Assembly: GCA_016213785.1 (NCBI GenBank) | Contig: JACQZQ010000035.1 | Span: 1-64,000, forward strand | Reading direction: 5' to 3' | Length of the DNA: 64,000 nt | Source of the DNA: Acidobacteriota bacterium | GTDB lineage: Bacteria; Acidobacteriota; Blastocatellia; Chloracidobacteriales; JADJPF01 | Part shown: piece by piece, positions 35,391 to 44,372 of the stretch | Numbering within the stretch: the first letter of the stretch is position 1 | Layout of the letters: the number at the start of each line of letters is the position of its first letter | Notes under the pieces: generated by a model | What the model was told of the DNA's origin: nothing | Database searches by the model: none | The model's input: the letters and a program-made list of their open reading frames with translations, nothing else | Program-made: the position numbers and the translations under genes

Positions 35391-35988
35391 AGCTGCCTTT
35401 TGCCTTAAATTTAACTTGTCCTTGTTCTATTTCTACTGAAAAATTAACTGATGAACATTGGAGCTGTGCTTTAAGTTTTGAACTTTGTACAATAAGAATT
35501 TTATGAAATTGTTCAAATGAAAGTTTATCCGTTGGCTCTCCACAAGCCTTTTTAGCATCTATAACGCTATTATAAAGGGAAATAACCTTATCAACTTCTT
35601 GTTGAGGATCGCTACAAGTAACACTAGTAGGCCGAAAACCCTGCTTTTGAGTTGGGGGAGCAAACCCTGTTCCACTACCTGCACTGCTTGGACGTTCAGC
35701 AAAAGTACCTACTAATTTAGCATTAAGGTTTTGACCTTCCTCAAGTGCTGTCATATTTCGTCGCCATAATTCTCTAAAAGAAGTATAGCGTGCAACCAAT
35801 GTGTTATAGCGAAAGCGTTGAGCAAAACTTAAGTTACGATCATCGCTAAAGCGTTTAATCATTGCTTCAACACGGTTTTTAGTATCATAAGGAGGTTTTT
35901 TAGCACCGCCATTAAAGAAAACATCAAACTCTATTCGTAGTTTGCGCATGTCATCTTCCAAGCGGTCAAGCATTTCATCTGTTGTCAA
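35389..35988 (-). CDS. Uncharacterised soluble protein
   Basis: This 199-residue protein has an acidic, helical N-terminal half with RKLRIEFDVFFNGGAKKPPYDTK (residues about 16-38) and RFRYNTLVARYTSFRELWRRN, then a Ser/Gly/Pro linker (about 100-125) and a C-terminal helical part. There is no signal peptide or membrane helix. The N-terminal block reminds me of a domain found in myxobacterial and acidobacterial proteins (the C-terminal region of MXAN_5187-type proteins), but I cannot confirm it. The stop codon lies inside the tandem repeat. An upstream gene on the same strand is separated by a terminator. Confidence 0.7.
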   Translation of the reverse strand: MTTDEMLDRLEDDMRKLRIEFDVFFNGGAKKPPYDTKNRVEAMIKRFSDDRNLSFAQRFRYNTLVARYTSFRELWRRNMTALEEGQNLNAKLVGTFAERPSSAGSGTGFAPPTQKQGFRPTSVTCSDPQQEVDKVISLYNSVIDAKKACGEPTDKLSFEQFHKILIVQSSKLKAQLQCSSVNFSVEIEQGQVKFKAKGS

Positions 35989-36099
35989 AGTTATTTTCTC
36001 CAGCAGGCGGAGTTCTTAGATTTATGCTTTAGTGTAGCCAAACTTAAACTACTGTCAATGCGAAAAAGGCTAGCTTAGTATTTGTGCTAGAAATTAAAA

Positions 36100-36122
36100 A
36101 GTGGGTAAATTTTCTACCCACT
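36100..36122 (-). terminator. Terminator after the NADAR gene
   Basis: An 8-bp stem AGTGGGTA / TACCCACT with a 7-base loop. Read on the minus strand it is followed by TTTTTAATTT, 58 bases after the NADAR stop. Confidence 0.75.
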
Positions 36123-36179
36123 CTTTAGCGCTAAAATTAAAGATTACTTTATTTACAAGCTTATAAGTTAAATTTTATT

Positions 36180-36641
36180 TTAAGATTCGTTTTCTAGGCT
36201 ATTAGCATTGGAACTAAGCAAAGCTCTAACTTTTATAAGAATTTTGCCCAATTTGTTTAGCCCTGTCCCGTCCTTACCACATCCCCAATAATAATCAATA
36301 GGCGAATTTTCTACTAAGTTTTGATCGCCTGTTGATAAAAGAATTGTTTTGATTTCTTTGTGGGATTGGAATTTTTTTAGAACAGCGTTGTACATAATTT
36401 CATCCTTAACCTCTTCCCAATCTGACCTAATTGGCATTTCTCGACTACGGCCAAGAGTTGCTGCTATTTTGGGTTTGGGAGCCTTTCTAATTTTTTGTTG
36501 ATAGGCGTTATCAAAAAATTTTTGGGCTTGAAAATAATGTTCAACTGTTGACCACCATAGGTTTTGCATTTCTATTCCATGAGGTGAAAAATTGCTAAAA
36601 CACCCATATTTGTCTGAAGGGATGTAAAAATATATTGTCAT
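36180..36641 (-). CDS. NADAR domain protein (YbiA-like N-glycosidase family)
   Basis: This 153-residue protein is a single NADAR domain. Motifs: CFSNFSPHGIEM near the start, WWSTVEHYFQAQKF, and WGCGKDGTGLNKLGKIL near the end. E. coli YbiA acts as an N-glycosidase on riboflavin-pathway intermediates, and other NADAR proteins remove ADP-ribose from nucleic acid. Which of these applies cannot be told from sequence. It is 63 bases away from, and divergent to, a large kinase-ATPase fusion. No DarT-like ADP-ribosyltransferase is visible nearby. Confidence 0.88.
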   Translation of the reverse strand: MTIYFYIPSDKYGCFSNFSPHGIEMQNLWWSTVEHYFQAQKFFDNAYQQKIRKAPKPKIAATLGRSREMPIRSDWEEVKDEIMYNAVLKKFQSHKEIKTILLSTGDQNLVENSPIDYYWGCGKDGTGLNKLGKILIKVRALLSSNANSLENES

Positions 36642-36704
36642 ATAAGGTTTATCTTGCTAACTTGAATAATGCTATAAAATCTTATCTATTATAAAATTCA
36701 ATTC

Positions 36705-39700
36705 ATGGCTAGCCAATCAGAATTTAAGGGTACATCGCGATTTATTATCCAGCGTCAGCTTGGCTCTGGAGGCTTTGGCAATGTTTACGAGGTTTTTGAT
36801 CAAGAACGTAAAACTGTTGTAGCCTTAAAAACCCTTCACCAAACCGATGCAGAATCACTTTATAGATTTAAGCAGGAGTTTCGCGTTCTTGCCGATATTC
36901 ATCACCCTAACTTAGTTTCTCTTTATGAATTAATGTCTGATGGTGAACAATGGTTCTTTACTATGGAACTTGTTCAAGGAGTGAATTTTTTAGAATATGT
37001 TTGGGGTAGAAGCAGAGAAGATCTTGATTATATAGGTAATGCAAAGACTGTAAGAGCCAGTGATCTTGAGCAAATTATTACTCAAAAAGTAGCTGAACCT
37101 ACTTTGAAAATTGCTCGCGAGGCCGCCATAACAAATAAACGAATTGAAAAAGATACTTATGATATTGTAGCGCAAAAAATTTTAGGTGATTCTTCAGATT
37201 CTCATTTTTTAGAATTTTCCCTAGATGAAACTCGCCTAAGAGGTGCATTAAGACAGCTTGCAGAAGGAATATCTGTACTACACGACGCAGGAAAATTACA
37301 TAGGGACTTAAAACCTTCTAATGTGCTTGTTACACATCTAGGTAGAGTAGTAATCCTAGATCTAGGTTTAGCTGTGGAAGTTGCGGCTAAAGGTACTCAT
37401 GAGAGTATGCATATTGTTGGTACTCCTGCTTATATGTCTCCTGAACAAGGCACAAACCTAGCTGTTTCAAAGGCTTCTGACTGGTACAGTATAGGAGTAA
37501 TACTTTATGAAGCATTGACAGGCAGAGTTCCTTTTACAGGGTCAATGGTTGATATTTTAGTAAAACGACAAAGTAGCGAACCACCTCCGCCAAGCGAACT
37601 AGTTAAAGGAGTTCCTGCCGATCTAAATAGGTTATGCCAAGATTTACTTTATAGAGATCCTAAACTTCGCCCTACAGGCAAAGCTGTTTTACAAAAACTA
37701 GGAAAAAATGAACAAGATATTACTTTTCCTACTGTTCCTACCTCAAAAATTTCTTCTTTAAGCGGGCGAGGAAATTTACTAAAAGACTTAAAAGACGCTT
37801 TCTATAATGTTAGAGCAGGAACGGCTACAACCGTTTATTTAGAAGGTTATGCAGGAATTGGTAAAACTGCTTTAGTGAATTATTTTTTAGAAGGTCTTCA
37901 GCAAGCCGAGCAGAACTTAGTAGTTTTAACAGGACGTTGTTATGGTCAAGAAGATGTTCCCTATAAAGCTCTTGATAGCGTTATAGACGCTTTAAGCCAA
38001 TACTTAAAACGCTTGCCTCCTATGGAAGTAGAAGCTTTGCTTCCTCGTGATATGTCTGCTCTAGCTCGCCTTTTTCCAGTGCTTAAACAAATTTTAACAA
38101 TTGCTTCTAGTAGGCAGAGAGTATTAGAAATACCTAATGCACAAGAATTAAGGCGACGAGCGTCAGCAGCACTTAGAGAGCTTTTAGCTAGGCTTTCAGA
38201 TAAACGAGACTTAGTTATTTTTATTGATGATTTACAATGGGGTGATACTGATAGCGGAGTACTACTTAGTGAGTTACTTCGCCCTCCTGAACCACCAGCA
38301 ATGCTTTTAATTGCTAGCTATCGTAGCGAAGACCAAGATACTAGCCCAATACTTAATCAATTATTTGATTCTCAATCTGTAATAAGGCAATCTACTGATA
38401 CACGGAAAATTATAGTTAGCGAGCTTTCTTTAGAGGAATCAAGACAGCTTGCCTTAAATCTTTTAGGCAAAGGACATAAAAATGCTAAAACACTCTCTGA
38501 AATAATTGCTAAAGAATCTCAAGGTATTCCTTTGCTAATTGATGAGTTGGTTAGATATTCTCTTACAGATGATCGCGTAGTCAAAGATCTAGAACAAATG
38601 ACTAATGTTGATAGTAGCCGTTATGATATAAATTATTCTTTAATAAATGACGTAATTCAACGTAGGGTAATAAAGTTACCTCCAGATGCAAGACGGCTAC
38701 TTGAATTAATAGCCGCAGCAGGCCAACCAATAGAACGCTCTATAATAAAGAAATCTGCTCAGCTAGAAAATGAAGAACAAAGCGCTTTTTCTGCTCTTCG
38801 TGTTGGTCGTTTAATTAGAGTTGTTACTAGCGGAGGGAAAGAAAAAGTCGTTTGTTACCATGATGGTATTCAAAAAACAATTATTTCTCGTTTAGATACA
38901 AAAAAACTTGTAGAGTACCATCGCCGCCTAGCTGTAGCTTTAGAAGAGACTTCCCCAAAAGATGCAAAAAGCCTAGCTACTCATTTTCGTATTGCTGGAG
39001 ATATTCCTAAAGCACTTGACTATACAATAATAGCAGCAGAACAAGCCGTAAAAGCCTTAGCTTTTGATAATGCAGCACGTCTTTATAAAATTGCCCTTGA
39101 GTTAAACCCAGGTGATAAACAACATGAAATAGAGATTAAATTAGGTGAAACCCTAGCTAATGCTGGTCGTGGCGAAGAATCAGCATGTGCCTATCTTGCA
39201 GCAACTAAAGGGCTAGACTCAACTCAAGCTATAGAACTGCAACGACGTGCTGCTGAACAATTCCTAATAAATGGTTATATGGATGAAGGTCTAGCAGTAC
39301 TTCGTGAAGTACTAGGAAAAGTGAAAATAACTCTTCCTGAAACTACTAGAGCCGCTTTTCTCTCGTTTTTATTTCAACGCCTTCAGCTTTGGATTAGAGG
39401 TCTAAACTTTACGGAAAGACAAGTTGGTGAAATTCCTAGTAGCGAATTATTACGTATAGATGTTTGTTGGTCTGCTACTGTTGGCCTTGCTTATGTTAAT
39501 AGCAAGCGGGCAATAGATTTTCAAGCCCGCCACCTTTTACTTGCGCTTAATGCAGGAGAACCCTACCGCGTAGCCCGTGCCTTAGCCTTAGAAGCCGCAT
39601 ATTCAGCTAAAGATGGCGGACGTAAACGAGATCGCACGGCAACCATTTGCCATCAAGCTATGGTGCTTGCTAAACAAATCAATCATCCTCATACTAATGC

Positions 39701-40616
39701 ACTTGCTATATTAGAATTAGGTTTTTCTGCCTATATGGAAGGCAATTGGACTAAAGCTTACGAAGCTTTTAATAAAGGCGAACAAATCCTTAGAGAGCAA
39801 TGCACCAATGTAACTTGGGAACTAGACACTAAACATTACTTTTATATGCGTACTCTACTTTTCCTTGGGCGACTTACTGAACTATTAGAACAGCGCTCCA
39901 GTTTATTAAAAGAAGCTCAAGAACGAGGAGATTTATTTGTAACAACAAACTTGCGAATTTGGTCTCATATGATTTTTCTAGCATCTGATAATCCTAAAGA
40001 AGCCAAGAAAGATGTTATTGATGCTATGGCAGGTTGGGCAAGTAAGAGCTTTGACTTACAACATTACTGGAGTCTTTACACACGCTCAGAAATAGATTTT
40101 TATTGTAATGATTTTGAAAGTGCCTGGTTACGCATAGAAGAAACTTGGCCTAAACTAAATAATTCATTCTTTCTACTTACTCAGATTATTGCTATTGAAT
40201 CCTTACATTTAAGAGCAAGAGCTTGTTTAGGTTTAGCCTCAAAACTAGATAAAGACCATGAAGGAAATATAAATAGACTCCTTTCTATTGCCGAACGCGA
40301 TGCAAAAAGAATAGAGCGAGAAAAAATGTATTGGGGTAATGCCTTAGCTAATTTAGTTAAAGCGGGAATTGCTATAGTAAAAGATCAAGTAAAAACTGCT
40401 GCTAAGTATTTAATTGAAGCAGAAGTTGATTTTGAAAATACAAAAATGGAACTCTACCTAATGGCTACTCGCTATCGTAGAGGTCAATTAATTTCAGGAG
40501 AACAAGGCCGACAAATAATGCAAATATCAGTAGATTGGCTATTAAACCAAAAAATTAAAGAGCCTGAAAAAATATTTAATATGCTTGCTCCTGGTAAATG
40601 GCCTAAGCAAAATTAA
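36705..40616 (+). CDS. Ser/Thr kinase - AAA/STAND ATPase - TPR fusion regulator
   Basis: This 1303-residue protein starts with a Hanks kinase domain (about 10-335): GSGGFGNVY, K42, HRDLKPSN with D201, DLG instead of DFG at 219-221, and GTPAYMSPEQ. About 70 extra residues (about 101-172) are inserted between the hinge region and the helix before the catalytic loop. A predicted AAA/STAND ATPase follows (SGRGNLLKDL, Walker A GYAGIGKT at 381-388, Walker B LVIFIDDLQWGD near 503-514). A winged-helix-like part and a long TPR-like helical tail to the end come after. This architecture is common in Myxococcota and Acidobacteriota. It has no membrane helix. Confidence 0.93.
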   Translation: MASQSEFKGTSRFIIQRQLGSGGFGNVYEVFDQERKTVVALKTLHQTDAESLYRFKQEFRVLADIHHPNLVSLYELMSDGEQWFFTMELVQGVNFLEYVWGRSREDLDYIGNAKTVRASDLEQIITQKVAEPTLKIAREAAITNKRIEKDTYDIVAQKILGDSSDSHFLEFSLDETRLRGALRQLAEGISVLHDAGKLHRDLKPSNVLVTHLGRVVILDLGLAVEVAAKGTHESMHIVGTPAYMSPEQGTNLAVSKASDWYSIGVILYEALTGRVPFTGSMVDILVKRQSSEPPPPSELVKGVPADLNRLCQDLLYRDPKLRPTGKAVLQKLGKNEQDITFPTVPTSKISSLSGRGNLLKDLKDAFYNVRAGTATTVYLEGYAGIGKTALVNYFLEGLQQAEQNLVVLTGRCYGQEDVPYKALDSVIDALSQYLKRLPPMEVEALLPRDMSALARLFPVLKQILTIASSRQRVLEIPNAQELRRRASAALRELLARLSDKRDLVIFIDDLQWGDTDSGVLLSELLRPPEPPAMLLIASYRSEDQDTSPILNQLFDSQSVIRQSTDTRKIIVSELSLEESRQLALNLLGKGHKNAKTLSEIIAKESQGIPLLIDELVRYSLTDDRVVKDLEQMTNVDSSRYDINYSLINDVIQRRVIKLPPDARRLLELIAAAGQPIERSIIKKSAQLENEEQSAFSALRVGRLIRVVTSGGKEKVVCYHDGIQKTIISRLDTKKLVEYHRRLAVALEETSPKDAKSLATHFRIAGDIPKALDYTIIAAEQAVKALAFDNAARLYKIALELNPGDKQHEIEIKLGETLANAGRGEESACAYLAATKGLDSTQAIELQRRAAEQFLINGYMDEGLAVLREVLGKVKITLPETTRAAFLSFLFQRLQLWIRGLNFTERQVGEIPSSELLRIDVCWSATVGLAYVNSKRAIDFQARHLLLALNAGEPYRVARALALEAAYSAKDGGRKRDRTATICHQAMVLAKQINHPHTNALAILELGFSAYMEGNWTKAYEAFNKGEQILREQCTNVTWELDTKHYFYMRTLLFLGRLTELLEQRSSLLKEAQERGDLFVTTNLRIWSHMIFLASDNPKEAKKDVIDAMAGWASKSFDLQHYWSLYTRSEIDFYCNDFESAWLRIEETWPKLNNSFFLLTQIIAIESLHLRARACLGLASKLDKDHEGNINRLLSIAERDAKRIEREKMYWGNALANLVKAGIAIVKDQVKTAAKYLIEAEVDFENTKMELYLMATRYRRGQLISGEQGRQIMQISVDWLLNQKIKEPEKIFNMLAPGKWPKQN

Positions 40617-41164
40617 GGGGTAAGTTTTTTGAGCTTTAATGTCTCTCCAAAAATATCTTTACTATTTGATTTTATATATTCAGCTAGAGCCGATGATGGT
40701 TCCCTAACTTCTACTTTTTTGGAAAAACTTCCTTTTCCTGTAACCTCACCATCTAATATTCCCTGTTCTATATCTTCAGCCACTTTAATATTTTCTAGCA
40801 TAGAAATAGCAAGTTCTTGCTTATCATTTATTACATATTTTACAATAATATATCTGTGCTTTTTCTCTAGATCTTCATCTTGTAAATTCATATAAAAATT
40901 ATTTTTGATTTTAGTTGAAAACATTGTATATCTTTCATTTAAATTATAGTTATCTATATTTACTAACGTTATATTTAGAGAATTATCAAATCCTTTTTCA
41001 ATATGTATATAACCAAGTTCTTTTTTATTTGTGCTATACCAAGTTCCTAGTAGTCTTTCATCTATTTTACTATTTTTTAAGTCAGAAAGTGGGCTATTAA
41101 ATTCTGGATAACAGCCTAACATTAAAAGCCCTAAAATAAATATTAAGATATTTCTTTTAAGCAT
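40613..41164 (-). CDS. Putative small lipoprotein
   Basis: This 183-residue protein has an N-terminal hydrophobic segment ending in a lipobox-like LMLGC (Cys18), so it is probably lipidated and envelope-located. The mature part has an opening KIDERLLGTWYSTNKKELGYIHIEK, which resembles lipocalin-like lipoproteins, followed by beta-rich sequence. I do not recognise the family. Its stop codon overlaps that of the convergent kinase-ATPase gene by 4 bases. The DNA is notably A/T-rich, with many Lys/Asn/Ile codons. Confidence 0.75.
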   Translation of the reverse strand: MLKRNILIFILGLLMLGCYPEFNSPLSDLKNSKIDERLLGTWYSTNKKELGYIHIEKGFDNSLNITLVNIDNYNLNERYTMFSTKIKNNFYMNLQDEDLEKKHRYIIVKYVINDKQELAISMLENIKVAEDIEQGILDGEVTGKGSFSKKVEVREPSSALAEYIKSNSKDIFGETLKLKKLTP

Positions 41165-41196
41165 AGCGTCCTTCTTTCTATAATTATAGTCTCTTG

Positions 41197-41907
41197 TTAC
41201 AAGGTTACTATGGGTTTACTACGAGTACCAAAAATCGCAGTACCAACACGAATTAAAGTTGCTCCTGCTTGAATTGCAACCTCAAAATCCTGACTCATTC
41301 CCATAGAAAGTTCACTTAAGGCTTTTAAACAGATTTTTTGGCTATTAAGTTCACGTAATAATTCTCTTAAGCGAGAGAAATAAGGTAATGTTGCGTTAGG
41401 GTCTTCAAAAAATGGTGGAATCATCATTAACCCACGAAAGTCTAAATATTGTGCAGTTGCTAAATAAGCAGCTAAATCATTTAGCTCGCTTTCATCAATA
41501 CCATTTTTTGTAGGTTCTTTTCCTAGGTCTACTTGAATTAGTACAACAGGATGTTTTCCTAACTCTCCTGCAACACGATTTACTCTTTCTGCAAGCTTAA
41601 TACTATCAATAGAATGAATCCAATCAAAAAGCTCTACAGCTTTGCGAACTTTATTGCTTTGTAAGTGTCCTATTAAATGTTTACAAACCTTGTTGTTTGT
41701 CACTAAATCAGGAAATTTTTCTTCTGCTTCTTGAACACGATTTTCTCCAATATCAATAACACCAACACTTAAAGCCTCGTTGATCGCTTCAGCCGGAAAA
41801 GTTTTAGTAACAGCAATTAAGCGTACATCATTAGGGTTTCGGTTAGCTTTTTTACAAGCAGCATCGATTCTTGTTTGAATTTCATTAAGATTTTCTTTAA
41901 TTGGCAT
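41197..41907 (-). CDS. yggS: Pyridoxal phosphate homeostasis protein, YggS/PROSC family
   Basis: This 236-residue protein has the fold of an alanine-racemase N-terminal barrel. The PLP lysine is K35 in LIAVTKTFPAEAI. GENRVQEAEEKF, HLIGHLQSNKVRKAV, SIDSIKLAERV and GLMMIPPFFED follow in the family order, and SMGMSQDFEVAIQAGATLIRVGTAIFG closes it. The family binds PLP without known catalysis and keeps vitamin B6 and amino-acid pools balanced. The gene is monocistronic here, 32 bases downstream of the lipoprotein start on the same strand. Confidence 0.95.
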   Translation of the reverse strand: MPIKENLNEIQTRIDAACKKANRNPNDVRLIAVTKTFPAEAINEALSVGVIDIGENRVQEAEEKFPDLVTNNKVCKHLIGHLQSNKVRKAVELFDWIHSIDSIKLAERVNRVAGELGKHPVVLIQVDLGKEPTKNGIDESELNDLAAYLATAQYLDFRGLMMIPPFFEDPNATLPYFSRLRELLRELNSQKICLKALSELSMGMSQDFEVAIQAGATLIRVGTAIFGTRSKPIVTL

Positions 41908-42056
41908 AATAAAAAAACCGTTTTAGAAATCCCAGTAATTTAAGGCTGGGTAATAATTTTGAAATAATAATACTTCCAAGTAGGGTTGCAGCATATAACT
42001 ACTTGCACACATAATAGCAATTCTTTGCAAGTTTCCCAATTTGGAGTTAATCAAAT

Positions 42057-42986
42057 ATGCTAAAAGTAGGTTTACTAGTTGGTAGAGAAAGATCTTTTCC
42101 TAATGCGTTGATTGAAGAAATAAATAAACGCGATCAAGGCGTAGTTGCAGAGTATGTCAAAGTAGGAGAGATTGCTAGTAATGCTGATTGTCCTTACAAA
42201 GTAATTGTTGATCGTATATCTCATGAAGTAGCCTTTTATCAAACTTATTTAAAGACTGCATCGCTTAATGCAACTGTAGTAATTAATAACCCTTTTTGGA
42301 GAATGGCAGATGATAAATTCTTTGGGACTGCTTTAGTAGAAAAATTAGGCATTGCAATACCTAAAACTATTGTTTTGCCAATGCATAGCTACCCTGAAAG
42401 TATTACATCTGAAAGTTTAATCAACTTAAAGTATCCGTTAGAGTGGAAAGAGGTCTTAAATTATATTGGACTACCAGCGATTCTAAAACCTCATTGGGGA
42501 GGAGGTTGGAAAGCTGTTAATAAAGTCTGCTCTCTAGAAGAATTACTCTTTTTTTATAATAAATCAGAGGAACTTTGTATGATGTTACAAGAATATATTG
42601 ATTGGGAACAATATGTTCGTTGTATTTGTATTGGAAAAACAGAAATATTAATTACTAATTGGGATCCTAGAAAGCCACACTTTGAACGTTATACAGGTGT
42701 AGACCAAAATTTAGATCCAAAACTTACCGAGAGAATTAGACAAGACGCTGTAAAAATTAATGAGGCACTTGGATATGATATGAATACCATTGAATTTGCT
42801 ATTCGCAGTGGTGTTCCATATGCAATTGATTTTATGAATTCTGCTCCTGATTTTGATATTACTTCATTAACAGAAAAATATTTTCCCTGGGTAGTTGATA
42901 AAATGGCAAATCTTATTATTGGTTCTGCAAAAGAAACTGTTAATAAAAAAATAGAATATCGTTGGAATAAATTAATGAAAATTTAG
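42057..42986 (+). CDS. ATP-grasp ligase of unknown substrate (RimK-like)
   Basis: This 309-residue protein has an N-terminal alpha/beta domain (about 1-105) and a central and C-terminal ATP-grasp fold. Visible motifs are the ATP lysine K144 in AILKPHWGGGWKAV, LQEYIDWEQYVRC, and a metal-binding segment NTIEFAIRSGVPYAIDFMNSAPDFD (about 243-267), with Glu, Asp and Asn in the expected places. Such enzymes join a carboxylate to an amine or thiol through an acyl phosphate. A second ATP-grasp gene starts 37 bases downstream, so the two may act in sequence on one product. Neither substrate nor product can be named. Confidence 0.82.
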   Translation: MLKVGLLVGRERSFPNALIEEINKRDQGVVAEYVKVGEIASNADCPYKVIVDRISHEVAFYQTYLKTASLNATVVINNPFWRMADDKFFGTALVEKLGIAIPKTIVLPMHSYPESITSESLINLKYPLEWKEVLNYIGLPAILKPHWGGGWKAVNKVCSLEELLFFYNKSEELCMMLQEYIDWEQYVRCICIGKTEILITNWDPRKPHFERYTGVDQNLDPKLTERIRQDAVKINEALGYDMNTIEFAIRSGVPYAIDFMNSAPDFDITSLTEKYFPWVVDKMANLIIGSAKETVNKKIEYRWNKLMKI

Positions 42987-43023
42987 AGTGAGAATATAAA
43001 ATTTAAAGTGAAAAGGAATTGTT

Positions 43024-44370
43024 ATGATTAAGAAAGCTATTGATTATTATCATGAGTTGCTTGTAAAAAATGAATACTTAACTACAACACAACAAATATT
43101 ACAAGAAGCAACAGAAAATCGTCACTTAGCTTTTGGAAAGCGGCCTGTTTGTAGTGTATTAAGACCTTATTTTATTGATAGTAACACATATCAGTTTGTT
43201 AATAATGCTGCTCAGTTAGTTAGTTCTGGTGTAAGTTTATTAGGGCAAAGATTACTTGCTGACGATATATTACGAAAAGAGTTAGATCTAACTCCTGAAG
43301 AAGAAATAATAATTAAATTTGATCACAAATATGGTGCTCCTGATGTTAGTGGAAGACTAGATGGATTTTTAAGTCCTAAAGGAGAGTTTAATTTTGTTGA
43401 ATATAATGCAGAAAGCCCAGGAGGCTTAGCTTATGGTGATGAATTAACTGATACATTTAATAAAATGCCTATAATGCAAAAGTTTAGTGAAACTTATAGT
43501 CTAAAAACATTTGCAATTAGAAAAAAAGTTTTTGAAACATTATTGTTAGCTTATAAAAACTGGGGTGGGATAGGTTTACCAAACATTGCTATTGTTGACT
43601 GGAATGGTGTAAGCACTTATGGAGAGTTTTTGCTTTCAAAAGAATGTTTTGAGCAAAATGGCTGTAAAGTAAAGATAGTTGATCCTGATGAATTAGAATA
43701 TAAAAATAATAATCTATATGCTGAAGATTTTAGAGTAGATCTAATTTATAAACGTGTAATTATAGGAGAACTATTAAATAAATTTGGTCTAAATCATCCT
43801 ATAATGGAAGCAGCAAAAAATAATGATGTTTGTATTGCAAATGCTTTTCAAGTACAAATGTTATACAAAAAAAGCTGCTTTGCTTTACTAAGTGACCCTA
43901 TTTATCATTCAATTTATCCTAAAAAAATTGTAACTGCTTTATTAAAACATATTCCTTGGACAAGAAAAGTACGAGAGTGTAAAACTATATATCAAAATAA
44001 TAATATAGATTTAGTAGAGTTTATTGTAAATAATCAAGATAAATTAGTTTTAAAACCAAATGGAGAGTATGGCGGTAAAGGCGTAGTGTTAGGTTGGGAA
44101 TCTACTAGTGAAGAGTGGAAAGAAACATTAAAAATAGCTTTATCTAAATCATATATTGTTCAAGAAAAAGTTCCATTAGGCACAGAAGTATATCCAAGCA
44201 TAATTGATGGAAAATTGAGTTTTGATGAAAGATTTTTAGATTTAGATCCTTATGTTTGGAATGGAAATCAAATAGAAGGTTGTGGAATACGTCTTTCTAA
44301 ACTAGCTTTACTAAATGTTACTGCTGGAGGTGGCTCTGCTACTCCAATGTTTATTATTGATAATAAATAA
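43024..44370 (+). CDS. Circularly permuted ATP-grasp-like protein
   Basis: This 448-residue protein has FNFVEYNAESPGG (VEYN at about 125-128) in the N-terminal half and the ATP lysine K344 in KLVLKPNGEYGGKG in the C-terminal half, followed by SYIVQEKVPLG. The order of the metal-binding and ATP-lysine motifs is that of circularly permuted ATP-grasp enzymes, as in the synthetase half of glutathionylspermidine synthase, where VEYNADTP-type sequence occurs. The end AGGGSATPMFIID is also typical. It is 37 bases downstream of the other ATP-grasp gene, with AAAAGGA before the ATG. Substrate unknown. Confidence 0.8.
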   Translation: MIKKAIDYYHELLVKNEYLTTTQQILQEATENRHLAFGKRPVCSVLRPYFIDSNTYQFVNNAAQLVSSGVSLLGQRLLADDILRKELDLTPEEEIIIKFDHKYGAPDVSGRLDGFLSPKGEFNFVEYNAESPGGLAYGDELTDTFNKMPIMQKFSETYSLKTFAIRKKVFETLLLAYKNWGGIGLPNIAIVDWNGVSTYGEFLLSKECFEQNGCKVKIVDPDELEYKNNNLYAEDFRVDLIYKRVIIGELLNKFGLNHPIMEAAKNNDVCIANAFQVQMLYKKSCFALLSDPIYHSIYPKKIVTALLKHIPWTRKVRECKTIYQNNNIDLVEFIVNNQDKLVLKPNGEYGGKGVVLGWESTSEEWKETLKIALSKSYIVQEKVPLGTEVYPSIIDGKLSFDERFLDLDPYVWNGNQIEGCGIRLSKLALLNVTAGGGSATPMFIIDNK

Positions 44371-44372
44371 AA

